Source: Anaerolineae bacterium (lineage in GTDB: Bacteria; Chloroflexota; Anaerolineae; Aggregatilineales; Phototrophicaceae). From it: 64,000 bases of DNA. Each line of letters starts with the position of its first letter. Position 1 is the stretch's first letter. The stretch is from the NCBI GenBank assembly GCA_022841825.1, contig JALHQT010000008.1:310001-374000 (forward strand). The letters run 5' to 3'. Shown here piece by piece: positions 34,774-44,264 of the stretch. Both the position numbers and the translations under genes were made by a program. Below the pieces are notes generated by a model. It saw only the letters and a list, made by a program, of their open reading frames with translations. It made no database searches and had not been told where the DNA came from.

Positions 34774-35913
34774 CTACCGCCGCACGATCACCTCGTAGCT
34801 GCCGCCCTGCCCGAAGGCGCTGACGATGATCGTGTAGATGCCGTCCTGCGACGCGGTGAACTGGACGCGCGAATTGCGGTTCTCCATGAAGTCGATATCG
34901 TCGTTTGCGCCGATGAGCTGGTTGTCAGTGCCATAGATGGCAAGCTGCGGGTCTAGGTCGCTGTCGGTCGAAACCACCTCGATGGTGTACGCAGCGCCGC
35001 CATCGCCGTCAAAAATCCACGAGTCATCGACGAACGTATCGACCACCGCGCTCTTGGACTGATTGGGGAACAGGGACCCCCGCGAAGTCGTACCACTGGG
35101 CAGACGATTGTCAGCAAATCCTTCCAGCCCGCCGGCTGCCCCGAACGCCGCCTGAAGCGTCGGGTCGGTCAATGCCGCCTGAAGTGTCGGGTCGCTCATG
35201 ACCTCGGTCACCATCTCCTGCATCCCACGCTGGAACTGAATCACTGCGTAAGCGCAGATGATGCCGAGGATGATGACAACCGCCGCGATGATACCCAGCA
35301 CGATCAGCAGCGAGTTGCCCTTCTTCTCCGGTTCAGCCTTGGAATCCCAGCGAGAGGGCGGGCGTTCAGGCTTGGGAGCGGGCTTCTTCTTGGGTGCAAC
35401 CGCCGCCACAGCAAAGGGATCTTCGTCGTCGTCAAACGGATCGTCGCTGCGCGTCCTGCGCGAGTCGTTCACTTCCGCGAAGGGGTCATTGTCACTGCTT
35501 TTGACATCCGCGAACGGATCGCTGTCATCTTCGACGGTCTCGAACGGATCGGTCGGGCGCGAAACAGGTGGCGGCGGCGCAGCGGGGCGCGAGACCGGCG
35601 GCGGCGGAGACGCAGCAGTGCGTGAAGCGGATGAAGGCGTGGGGCGCGGCGGTACGGGCGAGGAAGGCGGCGTCAGACGCAGCCGCGCCAGCATCTTCTG
35701 CGCCTTTTCGTCCCCTGGGCGAATCTCCAGGAGCTGATCCAGCGCTTCTGACTGTTCCGCAGGGTCTGTCAGCGCATTCGCCAGCAGCCACCAGGCATCG
35801 GCATTCTTTTCGTCATTGCCCAGAATGCGGATGAGAAGCGCTTCTGCTTCCGCCTTCTTGCCCTCTTTGATCCAATTGTAAGCCTGCAAGAGTTGTGCGC
35901 GCACATCCGCCAT
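34774..35913 (-). CDS. TPR-like, membrane-anchored PPC domain protein
   Basis: The N-terminal 90 residues hold a TPR-like helical pair (AYNWIKEGKKAEAEALLIRI, NADAWWLLANALTDPAEQSE). A Pro/Asp-rich linker with repeated DPFA/DPFE motifs follows, then one transmembrane helix (LLIVLGIIAAVVIILGIICA). The outer part ends in a PPC (pre-peptidase C-terminal) beta-sandwich (YTIEVVSTDSDLDPQLAIYG, DGIYTIIVSAFGQGGSYEV). No catalytic motif is visible. It may link a cytoplasmic TPR partner to the outside. Confidence 0.75.
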   Translation of the reverse strand: MADVRAQLLQAYNWIKEGKKAEAEALLIRILGNDEKNADAWWLLANALTDPAEQSEALDQLLEIRPGDEKAQKMLARLRLTPPSSPVPPRPTPSSASRTAASPPPPVSRPAAPPPPVSRPTDPFETVEDDSDPFADVKSSDNDPFAEVNDSRRTRSDDPFDDDEDPFAVAAVAPKKKPAPKPERPPSRWDSKAEPEKKGNSLLIVLGIIAAVVIILGIICAYAVIQFQRGMQEMVTEVMSDPTLQAALTDPTLQAAFGAAGGLEGFADNRLPSGTTSRGSLFPNQSKSAVVDTFVDDSWIFDGDGGAAYTIEVVSTDSDLDPQLAIYGTDNQLIGANDDIDFMENRNSRVQFTASQDGIYTIIVSAFGQGGSYEVIVRR

Positions 35914-36018
35914 TGCGAGACGCTCCTGATAAGCGAAAATGATTGCTATCCTAGAGTATAGAGCGTAGCGCCCTGCTGTAGGCTTAAGTATGTCTGTTTA
36001 CACCTTTGAGAAATCGTC

Positions 36019-36582
36019 ATGACTTCTTCACTGATCCCCTTCCCCGATACGATCACGACTCCACGTCTGGTGCTGCGCGCCCCACGCGCGCAGGACGCCA
36101 AGGCGATCAATGACGCCATCCGTGAGAGTTTCGCCAGCCTGCATCAGTGGATGCTCTGGGCGCGCGAGATACCAACCCTACACGAGACGGAAGAGTTCGC
36201 GCGCGAAAACGCCTCACGCTATCGTCGGCGCGAGGACTTCCCCATCCTGCTCTGGGAGCGCGAAACAGACTTGCTCGTCGGCGCGAGCGGCTTACACCCG
36301 CGCGATTGGAGCGTGCCCAGCTTCGAGATCGGCTACTGGGTGCGCAGCAGCCGCGAGGGGCAGGGCTTCGTGACCGAGACGGTCGAGGCGCTGACGCGCG
36401 CCGCCTTCGAGCATCTGCACGCCGAGCGTATTGTCATCCGCTGCGACGCGCGCAACGTGCGCAGCGCCCGCGTGGCGGAACGCGCGGGTTACACGCTGGA
36501 AGCGACGCTGCGGCGCGACGCCCGCGCGCCCGATGGTCACCTGCGCGACACGCTGCAATTCGTCCGACTGGCAGGAGAGTAG
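36019..36582 (+). CDS. RimJ/RimL-like GNAT N-acetyltransferase
   Basis: This 187-residue GNAT protein has the typical TPRLVLRAPRAQDA start, the acetyl-CoA region GYWVRSSREGQGFVTE and the conserved DARNVRSARVAERAGY motif. Relatives acetylate ribosomal protein N-termini or other amines; the substrate here is unknown. It has no signal peptide. It is a single gene with its own upstream spacer. Confidence 0.88.
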   Translation: MTSSLIPFPDTITTPRLVLRAPRAQDAKAINDAIRESFASLHQWMLWAREIPTLHETEEFARENASRYRRREDFPILLWERETDLLVGASGLHPRDWSVPSFEIGYWVRSSREGQGFVTETVEALTRAAFEHLHAERIVIRCDARNVRSARVAERAGYTLEATLRRDARAPDGHLRDTLQFVRLAGE

Positions 36583-36650
36583 CCCCATAAGCTTTTTTGC
36601 GCGGTACAATCCGAGCCACAAGTCTTCTTGCACAAGGATAACCCTTCATC

Positions 36651-37880
36651 ATGACTGATCATGCTCTCTCCGCATTGATTCATCAGGCATTCGACCAGGG
36701 CAAAGGCATCGTCCGCCTGATGCCGACCTGGGTGCCGCGCTCCTTCTGCGTGCCCGGTCGACGGCTACGCCTGCATCCTGCCGATCTGTACGCGCTCGGT
36801 GCGAGCCGTGGCGGGATCGACGAACGCTGGTTCGCCTCGACCATCGTCGCGGATAACGGACCTGGCACGCCGGAGGACGAAGGTCTCAGCTACATCCATG
36901 TCGCCGACGGGCACAAAGTTACGCTGCACGATGCGATGGCGACGATGGGCGATGCCATCCTGGGCGCGGATGTCGTGCAAAAGTACGGCGGCTGGGTCAT
37001 GTATTCCAAGTTCTTCGACAACATGTACCCACTGCCGCATCACCTCCATCAGAGCGACGAAATGGCGGCGGCGGTCGGCAAACTCGGCAAGCCGGAAGCG
37101 TATTACTATCCCCCGCAGTACAACCAGACCAACGCGCAGTACCCCTACACGTTTTTCGGCTTCGAGCCAGGCACGACGCCCGACCAGGTGCGTGACTGCA
37201 TGGCGCGCTGGGAAGAAGGCGACAACAATATTCTCGGTCTCTCCAAGGCATATCGCCTCCAGCTCGGCACGGGCTGGGATGTGCCGCCTGGCATCCTGCA
37301 CGCGCCCGGTACGCTCTGCACCTACGAGCCTCAGCGTGCCAGCGATGTCTTCTCGATGTGGCAGTCCCTTATTTTCGATCAGCAGGTCGTCGGCTGGGAT
37401 CTGGTCGTCAAGGATGTCCCCGAAGGGCACAAGAACGACCTCGACTACATCATGTCGATGATGGACTGGGAAGCGAACATCGACCCGAACTTTGCCGAGA
37501 ATCATTTCTGCGCGCCGCGTCCTGTGCATGGCGAGATGGCAGTTCAAGAACAGGGCTACGGAGAGAAGTGGGTCGTCTACGGCAGCCCGTACTTCAGCGC
37601 CAAAGAACTGACGGTGCTGCCAGGGCGTACCGTCGTTGTGCGCGATCCGGTTGCCTACGGCGCGATCACCATGCAGGGCTACGGACGCTTTGGCGCGCAC
37701 CCGATCTCCGCGCCGTCGATGATCCGCTTCGGGCAGATGACCGAGGATGAGTTCTTCGTCGCTGTCGGTGCGGCGCGCGAAGGCGTGACGATCACCAATC
37801 TGAGCACCACCGAGCCGCTGGTCATCATGAAGCACTTCAACCCTGGCAACCCGGAAATGCCGAAACGTGGGAGCCAGTAG
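36651..37880 (+). CDS. Cupin protein, possibly mannose-6-phosphate isomerase-like
   Basis: This 409-residue protein has HHLHQSDEMA and GKPEAYYY, like the metal-binding motifs of class I phosphomannose isomerases and other cupins. The later segment LGTGWDVPPGILHAPGTLCT fits the second metal histidine region. The C-terminal half is beta-rich. The reaction is not certain; a sugar-phosphate or sugar isomerase is the best guess. A strong terminator follows at 37921. Confidence 0.6.
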   Translation: MTDHALSALIHQAFDQGKGIVRLMPTWVPRSFCVPGRRLRLHPADLYALGASRGGIDERWFASTIVADNGPGTPEDEGLSYIHVADGHKVTLHDAMATMGDAILGADVVQKYGGWVMYSKFFDNMYPLPHHLHQSDEMAAAVGKLGKPEAYYYPPQYNQTNAQYPYTFFGFEPGTTPDQVRDCMARWEEGDNNILGLSKAYRLQLGTGWDVPPGILHAPGTLCTYEPQRASDVFSMWQSLIFDQQVVGWDLVVKDVPEGHKNDLDYIMSMMDWEANIDPNFAENHFCAPRPVHGEMAVQEQGYGEKWVVYGSPYFSAKELTVLPGRTVVVRDPVAYGAITMQGYGRFGAHPISAPSMIRFGQMTEDEFFVAVGAAREGVTITNLSTTEPLVIMKHFNPGNPEMPKRGSQ

Positions 37881-37920
37881 CCCCTAATTTTTAGAGGGAC
37901 AATCAGCCGCGCCGCAAACA

Positions 37921-37954
37921 AAAACCCCGACCTCATCGGTCGGGGTTTTTGTTT
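37921..37954 (+). terminator. Rho-independent terminator
   Basis: AAAACCCCGACC pairs with GGTCGGGGTTTT across TCATC, followed by TGTTT. The A-rich left side lets it work in both directions, ending the cupin gene and perhaps the convergent coaE transcript. Confidence 0.87.
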
Positions 37955-38036
37955 CGTGTCATGGTCAGACGCCGTCCTGCCTCTCCAAAGACCAGCAGCA
38001 CAGTGACCTGGCTGTCCTCGTCCAGATTGTCGCCTG

Positions 38037-39290
38037 CTAAATCGGTCTTGTCACGCGGTCTTCGCGCAGCGCCTTCATTAAGCCCACGCGCCCGTCACGA
38101 AGCTGTTCGCTTGCCGATTCGCGCCACGCGGGCGACGTCAGGTCATCGACCATCAGGGTGGTGTAGCCCGCGCGCACAAACCCGCCGCGAATCGCCGGGT
38201 CACCGCTGCTGGGCAGGTACACGAAGCAGACCTCGCTTTGCAGCGTGCGCGCGGCATTCTCGATCTCGGTGATGAGCGAGACGATCGCGCCCGGCAGCGG
38301 CGCATCCTCTGCCACATACAGCTCATCCACCGTTGCGATCAGATTTTCGACCTGCCAGCCACCCAACACCGTGATACTTCCGTGATCATCCAGCGCGAGG
38401 TAGTAACTCTTCTGCCCGAAGCCAAGCATGACATCCATCCGGCTGACCGAACGCCCGGACATACGACTGATGAAATCGGCGATCTGCTGTGCATGGTTCG
38501 GCGTCCCGCGTTTGACCCGAATCCCATCAACAACCACGGTCTCCTGAGTTTCGGTCGACCTGATGACGATTTCGGCGGGATGAGATTTCGGTGCTGCCGT
38601 CGATGGCGCAGCGGAGGAGATCGGCTTGACCAAGGGAGCGTCATGTCGTGCTGGCGCGAGGAATGAGGCAGGTACGGGCGCAGCCGTCTCTTTCGGGATG
38701 CGATTCCAGGCATCCTGCACCTGTTTCCAGGTCAGATCGACATCTGCGCCATTGTTGATGACGACACTTGCGCGCGCGAGCTTGGCTGCCTGCGGGTTCT
38801 GCGCTTCAATGCGCTTTATCGCGTCCGCCTCACTCATGGCGCGCTCTTTGACCAGACGAGCGACCTGGGCTGACCTCGGCGCGTCCACCACCCAGACGGC
38901 ATCACACAACAACGCCAGATTGCCTTCCAGCAGCTTGATCGCCTCGATGACGATGACGCGCTGCGAAGAGCGCTGGATGAGCTGACCAATTGCCCCGCCA
39001 ATGACTGGATGCACCATACTTTCCAGAGTCGCCAGCGCGTCCGGCACCGCGAAGACGATTGCGCCGAGCTTGCCGCGATTGATCTGCCCATTGGCATCCA
39101 AAATGTACTTGCCGAACATCTCGACCACAGGTTTGTAGGCGGGCGCACCGGGCATCATCGCCTGATGAGAAAGCCCGTCGGCATCGATGGTGTATGCGCC
39201 AAGATGCTGGAGCATACGCCGCACGACGCTCTTTCCAACTGCGATATTGCCCGTCAAGCCAATCACATATTTGTTTTCAAAGCGAGCCAC
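38037..39290 (-). CDS. coaE: Dephospho-CoA kinase fused to a C-terminal GNAT-like domain
   Basis: Residues 1 to about 195 form dephospho-CoA kinase: YVIGLTGNIAVGKSVVRRML holds the P-loop, DADGLSHQAM the substrate site, and VIVIEAIKLLEGN the lid region. It makes CoA from dephospho-CoA. After a Pro/Ala linker, a second domain of about 190 residues (IADFISRMSGRSVSRMDVML, VCFVYLPSSGDPAIRGGFVR) looks GNAT-like, though I cannot see a firm acetyl-CoA motif. Ordinary CoaE is about 200 residues. GGAGG lies five bases before the GTG at 39290; ATG at 39341 is an alternative. Confidence 0.85.
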   Translation of the reverse strand: MARFENKYVIGLTGNIAVGKSVVRRMLQHLGAYTIDADGLSHQAMMPGAPAYKPVVEMFGKYILDANGQINRGKLGAIVFAVPDALATLESMVHPVIGGAIGQLIQRSSQRVIVIEAIKLLEGNLALLCDAVWVVDAPRSAQVARLVKERAMSEADAIKRIEAQNPQAAKLARASVVINNGADVDLTWKQVQDAWNRIPKETAAPVPASFLAPARHDAPLVKPISSAAPSTAAPKSHPAEIVIRSTETQETVVVDGIRVKRGTPNHAQQIADFISRMSGRSVSRMDVMLGFGQKSYYLALDDHGSITVLGGWQVENLIATVDELYVAEDAPLPGAIVSLITEIENAARTLQSEVCFVYLPSSGDPAIRGGFVRAGYTTLMVDDLTSPAWRESASEQLRDGRVGLMKALREDRVTRPI

Positions 39291-39463
39291 ACCCGCCTCC
39301 AACCCATGCATATCATGCTGAAAGAATCTAACATGCTCCATTGTAGCGCAGGCTGTGGCTTTTCGGAGGTATTGTTACAACAATTGTTTGGAAAGAGTTA
39401 GAAGGCGGAAAGTGAAACGTGACAGCAGGGACAGAGTTACTTTGAAAACTTCACTGAAATACA

Positions 39464-39497
39464 AAAGGGCGGAGCACAAGCCCCGCCCTTTGCTTTA
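39464..39497 (-). terminator. Rho-independent terminator of the sugar-binding protein gene
   Basis: AAAGGGCGG (39464-39472) and CCGCCCTTT (39483-39491) form a nine-base stem just downstream of the stop at 39516. On the minus strand the stem ends in a short T run. Confidence 0.75.
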
Positions 39498-39515
39498 ACT
39501 TTCAGACTCTACAGG

Positions 39516-40859
39516 TTACATGCCGCCAGACAGCAGCGGGTTAACCTGGTCGCAGATGCTCGCCTGGAATTCTTCGGGCGTGGTCTCGCCGTTGATGACC
39601 TTGGTCACTTCGGCACTGACGATGGCGTCGATTTCACCCCAAGGACCGGTCCACAGCGGGGCTTCCGCCACGCCGTAGCCCAGAGCGTTGATGAATGCTT
39701 CATTGTTCTTGCCGGGGACCGAAGCCAGGAAGGCATCGACCGCAGGCTGCGCACTGTCACCGACACGGCTCGGCATGCTGGCACCCAGCGCGGCGGTGGT
39801 TGACTGCGACTCGACGCTCGTCAGTTCAGACAGCACCTGCCAGACGGCAGCGGCGCGATCCGGGTCCTGAACCGAGTTGGCGTTCACAACATAAGCACCC
39901 CAGAACAGCCAGTTGCTTTGACCAGCAGGACCGGCGGGGACTTCTGCGTAATCCCAGTTGAATTCCGCGTTCAGCGCGTTGGGAGTCGCCCAACGACCAT
40001 TCATGAACATACCAACGTTGCCCGCCAGGTAGGGCGGTTCGCTGTCGGTGCCAAAGGGAACGGTTTCGCCCGAGCCGTACAGTTCGGTCAGGAACTGCAT
40101 CGCAGCCAGGTTTTCTTCGCTGTTCAGCGCGCACTGGGTGGTGTCTTCACTGAAGTAACCGCCGCCCGCTGCATTCATGAACAGCCACCAGTTCGCCCAC
40201 CAGGCGTTCAGACCGAAACCAGCGATATCATCACCGAGTTCGCCAATCGCGATGACGGTTTCGGTGAAGGTCTCCCAGTTCCAGTTGCCTTCCGCCAGCA
40301 GTTCGGCGGGGGTGGGGATACCAGCTTCCTCGAACAGGTCGAGGTTGACGTAGAGCGCGAAGCTCGAAGCGTCGCGGGGCAGACCCCACAGCGTGGTCGA
40401 AGCATCGCTCGCCATTGCGGTCGGGTCAAAGGTCAGCGGAGCCATTTGCGCAGCAACGAAATTGTCGGCGCTAAAATTCGCATCAGCAGCGGCAAGCTCG
40501 GCAAGATTGGCGATGGCAGCTTCGCCGAAGGCACCTTCGGCAGCATTCCAACCCGCAAAGGTCGCCACGTTCGTGCCGGGGATCCAGAAGATGTCCGGCG
40601 CGGTGCCTGCCGCGACTTCGGTCAGGAGGGTCGATTCGTAACCTGAAGTTTCGGTGCCGCCAGCCTGATATTGCAGGCTGATACCATCGAGACGCGCATC
40701 AATGCTTTCGCTCAGAGCGGTATAAACATCGATTTCTGCCTGATTGTCCGGGCGGGTGCGCCAGGTGACGACAATATCATCCTGCGCGGCGACGGCGGAG
40801 ACGCCGAGGCTCACGGCAAGGATAGCGAGCAAAACAACTGCCAAAACACGTTTAGACAT
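39516..40859 (-). CDS. Sugar ABC transporter substrate-binding protein
   Basis: This 447-residue extracellular solute-binding protein (family 1) has a signal peptide (VLAVVLLAILAVSLGVSAVAA) and the usual lobes (IVVTWRTRPDNQ, TEVAAGTAPDIFWIPG, FGLNAWWANWWLFMNAAGG, NVGMFMNGRWATPN). GCAGGAGTT precedes the ATG at 40859. The signal lacks a clear lipobox. It is not in an operon with permeases; the MalF/MalG pair at 26-29 kb is the nearest candidate partner. Confidence 0.92.
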   Translation of the reverse strand: MSKRVLAVVLLAILAVSLGVSAVAAQDDIVVTWRTRPDNQAEIDVYTALSESIDARLDGISLQYQAGGTETSGYESTLLTEVAAGTAPDIFWIPGTNVATFAGWNAAEGAFGEAAIANLAELAAADANFSADNFVAAQMAPLTFDPTAMASDASTTLWGLPRDASSFALYVNLDLFEEAGIPTPAELLAEGNWNWETFTETVIAIGELGDDIAGFGLNAWWANWWLFMNAAGGGYFSEDTTQCALNSEENLAAMQFLTELYGSGETVPFGTDSEPPYLAGNVGMFMNGRWATPNALNAEFNWDYAEVPAGPAGQSNWLFWGAYVVNANSVQDPDRAAAVWQVLSELTSVESQSTTAALGASMPSRVGDSAQPAVDAFLASVPGKNNEAFINALGYGVAEAPLWTGPWGEIDAIVSAEVTKVINGETTPEEFQASICDQVNPLLSGGM

Positions 40860-41026
40860 TGGGAACTCCTGCATATTGCAGATGGACACTTTTGAGAAGC
40901 GAGGGTAATTTGACGCTTCCGTAGGGAGAAGTCTAATGGAAATGACGGCAGAATGTAAAGCGGGAAATATGAGAAGTTGGTGAACTTGCACAAAATAGTC
41001 GGCACAATCTTCGGTAGTGCGGGAAG

Positions 41027-41144
41027 CAAGGTGATGAGGTGATGAGGGCGACCTACGACATAGTGGGCTTGCTAGTCTGCTTATTCCCACAATGCGCCAC
41101 TCACGAACCCGCTCATCACCTCTTGCCCCATCACCGCATCACCT
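41027..41144. repeat. Long imperfect hairpin, GATGAGGTGATGAGG word (family alpha)
   Basis: The left arm (41027-41048) reads CAAGGTGATGAGGTGATGAG. The right arm (41112-41144) is made of CTCATCACC words. It ends four bases from the flavodoxin stop (41149, minus strand) and matches the element at 4166-4239, with a longer loop. Confidence 0.8.
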
Positions 41145-41148
41145 GAAT

Positions 41149-41667
41149 TTAGACGCCGAACTGCGCCAGCACCTGTGGTACCCACTTCTGGATGCGCTCG
41201 GTCGTCAGGTCACGCTGCCCGTCCTGGTCAATGCCCAAGCCCATGAAGACATCTTCGACCGTCGCCTTTGACTCGGCGAACTCGTAGCCCTTCGCAGACC
41301 ACATGCCCCAGAGCTGCGCCCCACGATCCAGAAAGGCATCGCCCAACATCCCCACTGCGTCGAGGAAGTTGTAGCCGTAGCCATTCTGGTCGCCGATGCC
41401 GAAGATCGCCAGCTTCTTGCCCGTCAGGTCGAGCGCCGCCAGCTTGGGCAGGAACGCTTCCCAGTCATCCTGGATCTGTCCTGTGTTCCAGGTGGGCACG
41501 CCGATGACCAGGTACTCGTACTTCATCAGCGTTTCGGGCGTGGATTGACCAATGTTATGCACCTCGACCAGCCCCGGGCGCAGCTTATCAAACTCATCTT
41601 TCATCTGGTATGCCACGAACTCAGTATTGCCCGTGTTCGACCCGTAAATCAGTCCTACCTTTGCCAT
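41149..41667 (-). CDS. Flavodoxin
   Basis: This 172-residue protein has the FMN phosphate loop YGSNTGNTE and the ring-binding loops GVPTWNTGQIQDDWE and GIGDQNGYGYNFLDA. The length fits a long-chain flavodoxin, a low-potential electron carrier. GAGGCG lies just before the ATG at 41667; a longer frame to 41706 is less likely. It is a single gene. Confidence 0.94.
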   Translation of the reverse strand: MAKVGLIYGSNTGNTEFVAYQMKDEFDKLRPGLVEVHNIGQSTPETLMKYEYLVIGVPTWNTGQIQDDWEAFLPKLAALDLTGKKLAIFGIGDQNGYGYNFLDAVGMLGDAFLDRGAQLWGMWSAKGYEFAESKATVEDVFMGLGIDQDGQRDLTTERIQKWVPQVLAQFGV

Positions 41668-41790
41668 CGAATTTCGCCTCAACTCACTCACATGCGCAAT
41701 GAACACCCATTTTAGCGCGCAGTCGCCTACTTTTGCACGGAGAGAAAAAACGCACGTAGATAAATGGAGGGATTCATATAGAGAATTGAT

Positions 41791-41818
41791 TTGACACGAC
41801 CTGAATCTATGCTATAGT
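41791..41818 (+). promoter_or_regulatory. Strong sigma70-type promoter of rho
   Basis: TTGACA (41791-41796) and TATAGT (41813-41818) are separated by 16 bases. The transcript would carry a leader of about 155 bases with a small GGAGA/TCTCC stem near 41830. The rest of the 314-base spacer 41668-41981 shows no other clear signal. Confidence 0.8.
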
Positions 41819-41981
41819 GACGCTTGAAGGGAGAATCTCCTCTCTCTCCTGGTTTACGCAGCAAGCAACTCAACTGTATTGATAGACCGGTTCAGCCTCG
41901 TCTGCCTTCTACATTGGGCGGCTCACGCGCACCATCACCCTTTTGCCATTAATCGTTCACTCCTACCCACTGGTCACACAT

Positions 41982-43274
41982 ATGGACATAGCCACTCTGG
42001 AACACAAAACGCTAGACGATCTGCGCTTCATGGCGCGCGAAGCCAGTATCAGCGGATACAGTCGTCTCAAGAAACAGGACTTAATGCTCGCCCTCATGCG
42101 CGACCATGCCGAAAAGCAGGGTCTGAAACTGCGCGGCGGCGTGCTGGAAATCGTTGATGATGGCATTGGTTTCTTGCGGGCTGAAAAATACCTGCCAGGT
42201 CCCGAAGACATTTACGTCAGTCAGACGCAAATCAAGCGCTTCGGGCTGCGCACAGGCGACATGGTCGTCGGGCAAGTGCGTTCGCCCAAGGACAGCGAGA
42301 AATACTTCGGTCTTCTCAGGGTCGAATCGGTCAACGGGCAGAACCCCGAAGAAGCGAAAGTTCGACCCAATTTTGAAGACCTGACCCCGATTTTCCCGCT
42401 TGAACGCTTCAACCTCGAAACCAACTCCCGCATCCTTTCCACCCGTCTTCTCAATCTCATCTGTCCGGTCGGCAAAGGTCAGCGCGGCTTGATCGTCTCG
42501 CCAGCCAAAGCTGGTAAGACGACGATCCTCAAAGAGATTGCCAACGCCATCTCGTACAACTACCCCGATGTGCATCTGATGATGGCGCTGATCGGCGAAC
42601 GCCCGGAAGAAGTGACGGACATGGATCGCTCGGTTGATGCCGAAGTGATCGCCTCGACCTTCGACGACCCGGTGCAGAACCACGTCCGCGTGGCGGAGAT
42701 GGCGCTCAACCGCGCCAAGCGCCTGGTCGAGATCAAGCGCGATGTCGTGCTGCTGCTCGACAGCATCACCCGCCTCACCCGTGCCTACAACCTGGTCGTC
42801 CCACCCAGCGGTCGCACGCTCACGGGCGGTCTCGACCCGTCGGCGGTGCATCCGCCCAAGCGGCTGTTCGGTGCGGCGCGTAACGTCGAAGAAGGCGGCA
42901 GCCTGACGATCATCGCCACCTGCCTCGTCAACACCAACAGCAAGATGGACGACGGCATCTACGAAGAGTTCAAGGGCACGGGCAACATGGAGTTGACCTT
43001 GAGCCGCAAGCTCCAGGAACGCCGCATCTTCCCCGCCTTCGATGTCGATCAATCCTCGACCCGCCGCGAAGAGCTGCTGCTGGGTCCCGATGTGCTCCAG
43101 CGCGTCTTCACGCTGCGGCGCATGTGGTCGCATCTGGCAGAGGACGACGAAATCGGGCAGGTGGGCGCGACCGAGCAGTTGCTCAACAGCATCCGCCAGA
43201 CCGACACCAACGAGGAATTCCTCAATACGCTGCCGGGTCCGCAGGCGCAGCCCGGTCGCTACTTCCGGGATTAA
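41982..43274 (+). CDS. rho: Transcription termination factor Rho
   Basis: This 430-residue hexameric RNA helicase has an N-terminal SAP-like helix domain ([19 protein letters not shown]), an OB cold-shock domain ([18 protein letters not shown]), a P-loop [15 protein letters not shown], and Walker [16 protein letters not shown]. The R loop and C-terminal helices are intact ([20 protein letters not shown]). The length matches typical Rho. A long leader follows the promoter at 41791, as expected for autoregulated rho. ATG at 41982 is chosen; TTG at 41943 is possible. Confidence 0.96.
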   Translation: MDIATLEHKTLDDLRFMAREASISGYSRLKKQDLMLALMRDHAEKQGLKLRGGVLEIVDDGIGFLRAEKYLPGPEDIYVSQTQIKRFGLRTGDMVVGQVRSPKDSEKYFGLLRVESVNGQNPEEAKVRPNFEDLTPIFPLERFNLETNSRILSTRLLNLICPVGKGQRGLIVSPAKAGKTTILKEIANAISYNYPDVHLMMALIGERPEEVTDMDRSVDAEVIASTFDDPVQNHVRVAEMALNRAKRLVEIKRDVVLLLDSITRLTRAYNLVVPPSGRTLTGGLDPSAVHPPKRLFGAARNVEEGGSLTIIATCLVNTNSKMDDGIYEEFKGTGNMELTLSRKLQERRIFPAFDVDQSSTRREELLLGPDVLQRVFTLRRMWSHLAEDDEIGQVGATEQLLNSIRQTDTNEEFLNTLPGPQAQPGRYFRD

Positions 43275-43300
43275 GCGCAGCGCAAAGCTGTGGCTGTTGA

Positions 43301-43334
43301 AAAGAGCGAGCCGACCGGGTTCGCTCTTTTTTTG
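43301..43334 (+). terminator. Rho-independent terminator of rho
   Basis: AAAGAGCGAGCC pairs with GGTTCGCTCTTT across a short loop, with one G-U pair, followed by seven T residues. Confidence 0.87.
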
Positions 43335-43406
43335 CCGTCATTTCATTGCTGTTCTCGCTCGCCTGTGCGAAAATAAGCAGGAGCAATGCAAGATGGGAGC
43401 GCAGTG

Positions 43407-44264
43407 ATGAGCAGTTCAGACGCGCAGTCTCGAAACCGTAAATTGCTACGTACTGGACCGTTTCCAGGTCAGATTGATCCTTGGGCAGAAGACAGTCGCT
43501 ATTTCCGACAACTACATGGTGCGATCATCGGCGAATTGCAGGACAGTCTGCAAGACCCGCTTCTGGATCGCGGATTAATTGCATCACGCGAAGCCAGCCT
43601 GCAAATCGCAGAAGGTACAATTCCCGATATCACCATCAGTCTCAGAAAACAGTCTCCAGCTCCCGTACGGTTAGATTACCCAGCGATTGCCGAAGCATTG
43701 TTGGTCAACCCTGGAGTCGCACTCGATCTTCCGCTCCCAGAATTGGATGCTATTCACATCTATGAGCGTGGCAGTGGTCAGATTGTCACGATTATCGAGA
43801 TTGTTTCTCCAAGCAACAAATCTGACCGTTATGACGAATCATCGTACATTCAACGGCGCGAAATTCTCGTCTACGACCGAGGCATTCAAGTTGTGGAAAT
43901 TGATCTGACGCGCTCGGTAAAGCGCTTGATCAAATCGACAAACCTCCATGTCTTTCCCTATCACATCGCCATCCATCTGCCGCTAGAACGTGCGCGGATG
44001 ATTGGCTTTAGATGGTCAGAGTCGATTCCGAGTTTTGCTTTGCCGCTGCATGGGGATGGACTGGCTGTAGAGATGCAGCCAATCTACGATGCAGCTTACT
44101 ATAAGAGTTCCGTAGCGACGCAAATGCTTGATGCGGGCGTTTATCGCTCAGACACCCTCCCCTTCCCCTCCACGCTCACCGATGCGCAGCGCGATGAGGC
44201 GCTGATGCGCGTCGAAACCTGGAAATCGCAACTTGAACAACTCCGTGCAGAGATAGGCGCATAA
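43407..44264 (+). CDS. DUF4058 family protein
   Basis: This 285-residue protein matches DUF4058, a family common in Chloroflexota and cyanobacteria. Recognisable segments are FPGQIDPWAEDSRYFRQLHG, IVTIIEIVSPSNKSD and YIQRREILVYDRGIQVVEID. The EIVSPSNK motif resembles a nuclease-like core, but activity is not shown. GGGAG precedes the ATG at 43407. The stop overlaps the SbcC start as TAATG, so the two are coupled. Confidence 0.87.
   Translation: MSSSDAQSRNRKLLRTGPFPGQIDPWAEDSRYFRQLHGAIIGELQDSLQDPLLDRGLIASREASLQIAEGTIPDITISLRKQSPAPVRLDYPAIAEALLVNPGVALDLPLPELDAIHIYERGSGQIVTIIEIVSPSNKSDRYDESSYIQRREILVYDRGIQVVEIDLTRSVKRLIKSTNLHVFPYHIAIHLPLERARMIGFRWSESIPSFALPLHGDGLAVEMQPIYDAAYYKSSVATQMLDAGVYRSDTLPFPSTLTDAQRDEALMRVETWKSQLEQLRAEIGA

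Noticed and set aside
37955-38036. Protein-like reading (LAGDNLDEDSQVTVLLVFGE) after the coaE stop in another frame
   Set aside because: It has no start codon and would need a frameshift at the stop; short enough to be chance. A read check at 38037-38050 would settle it.
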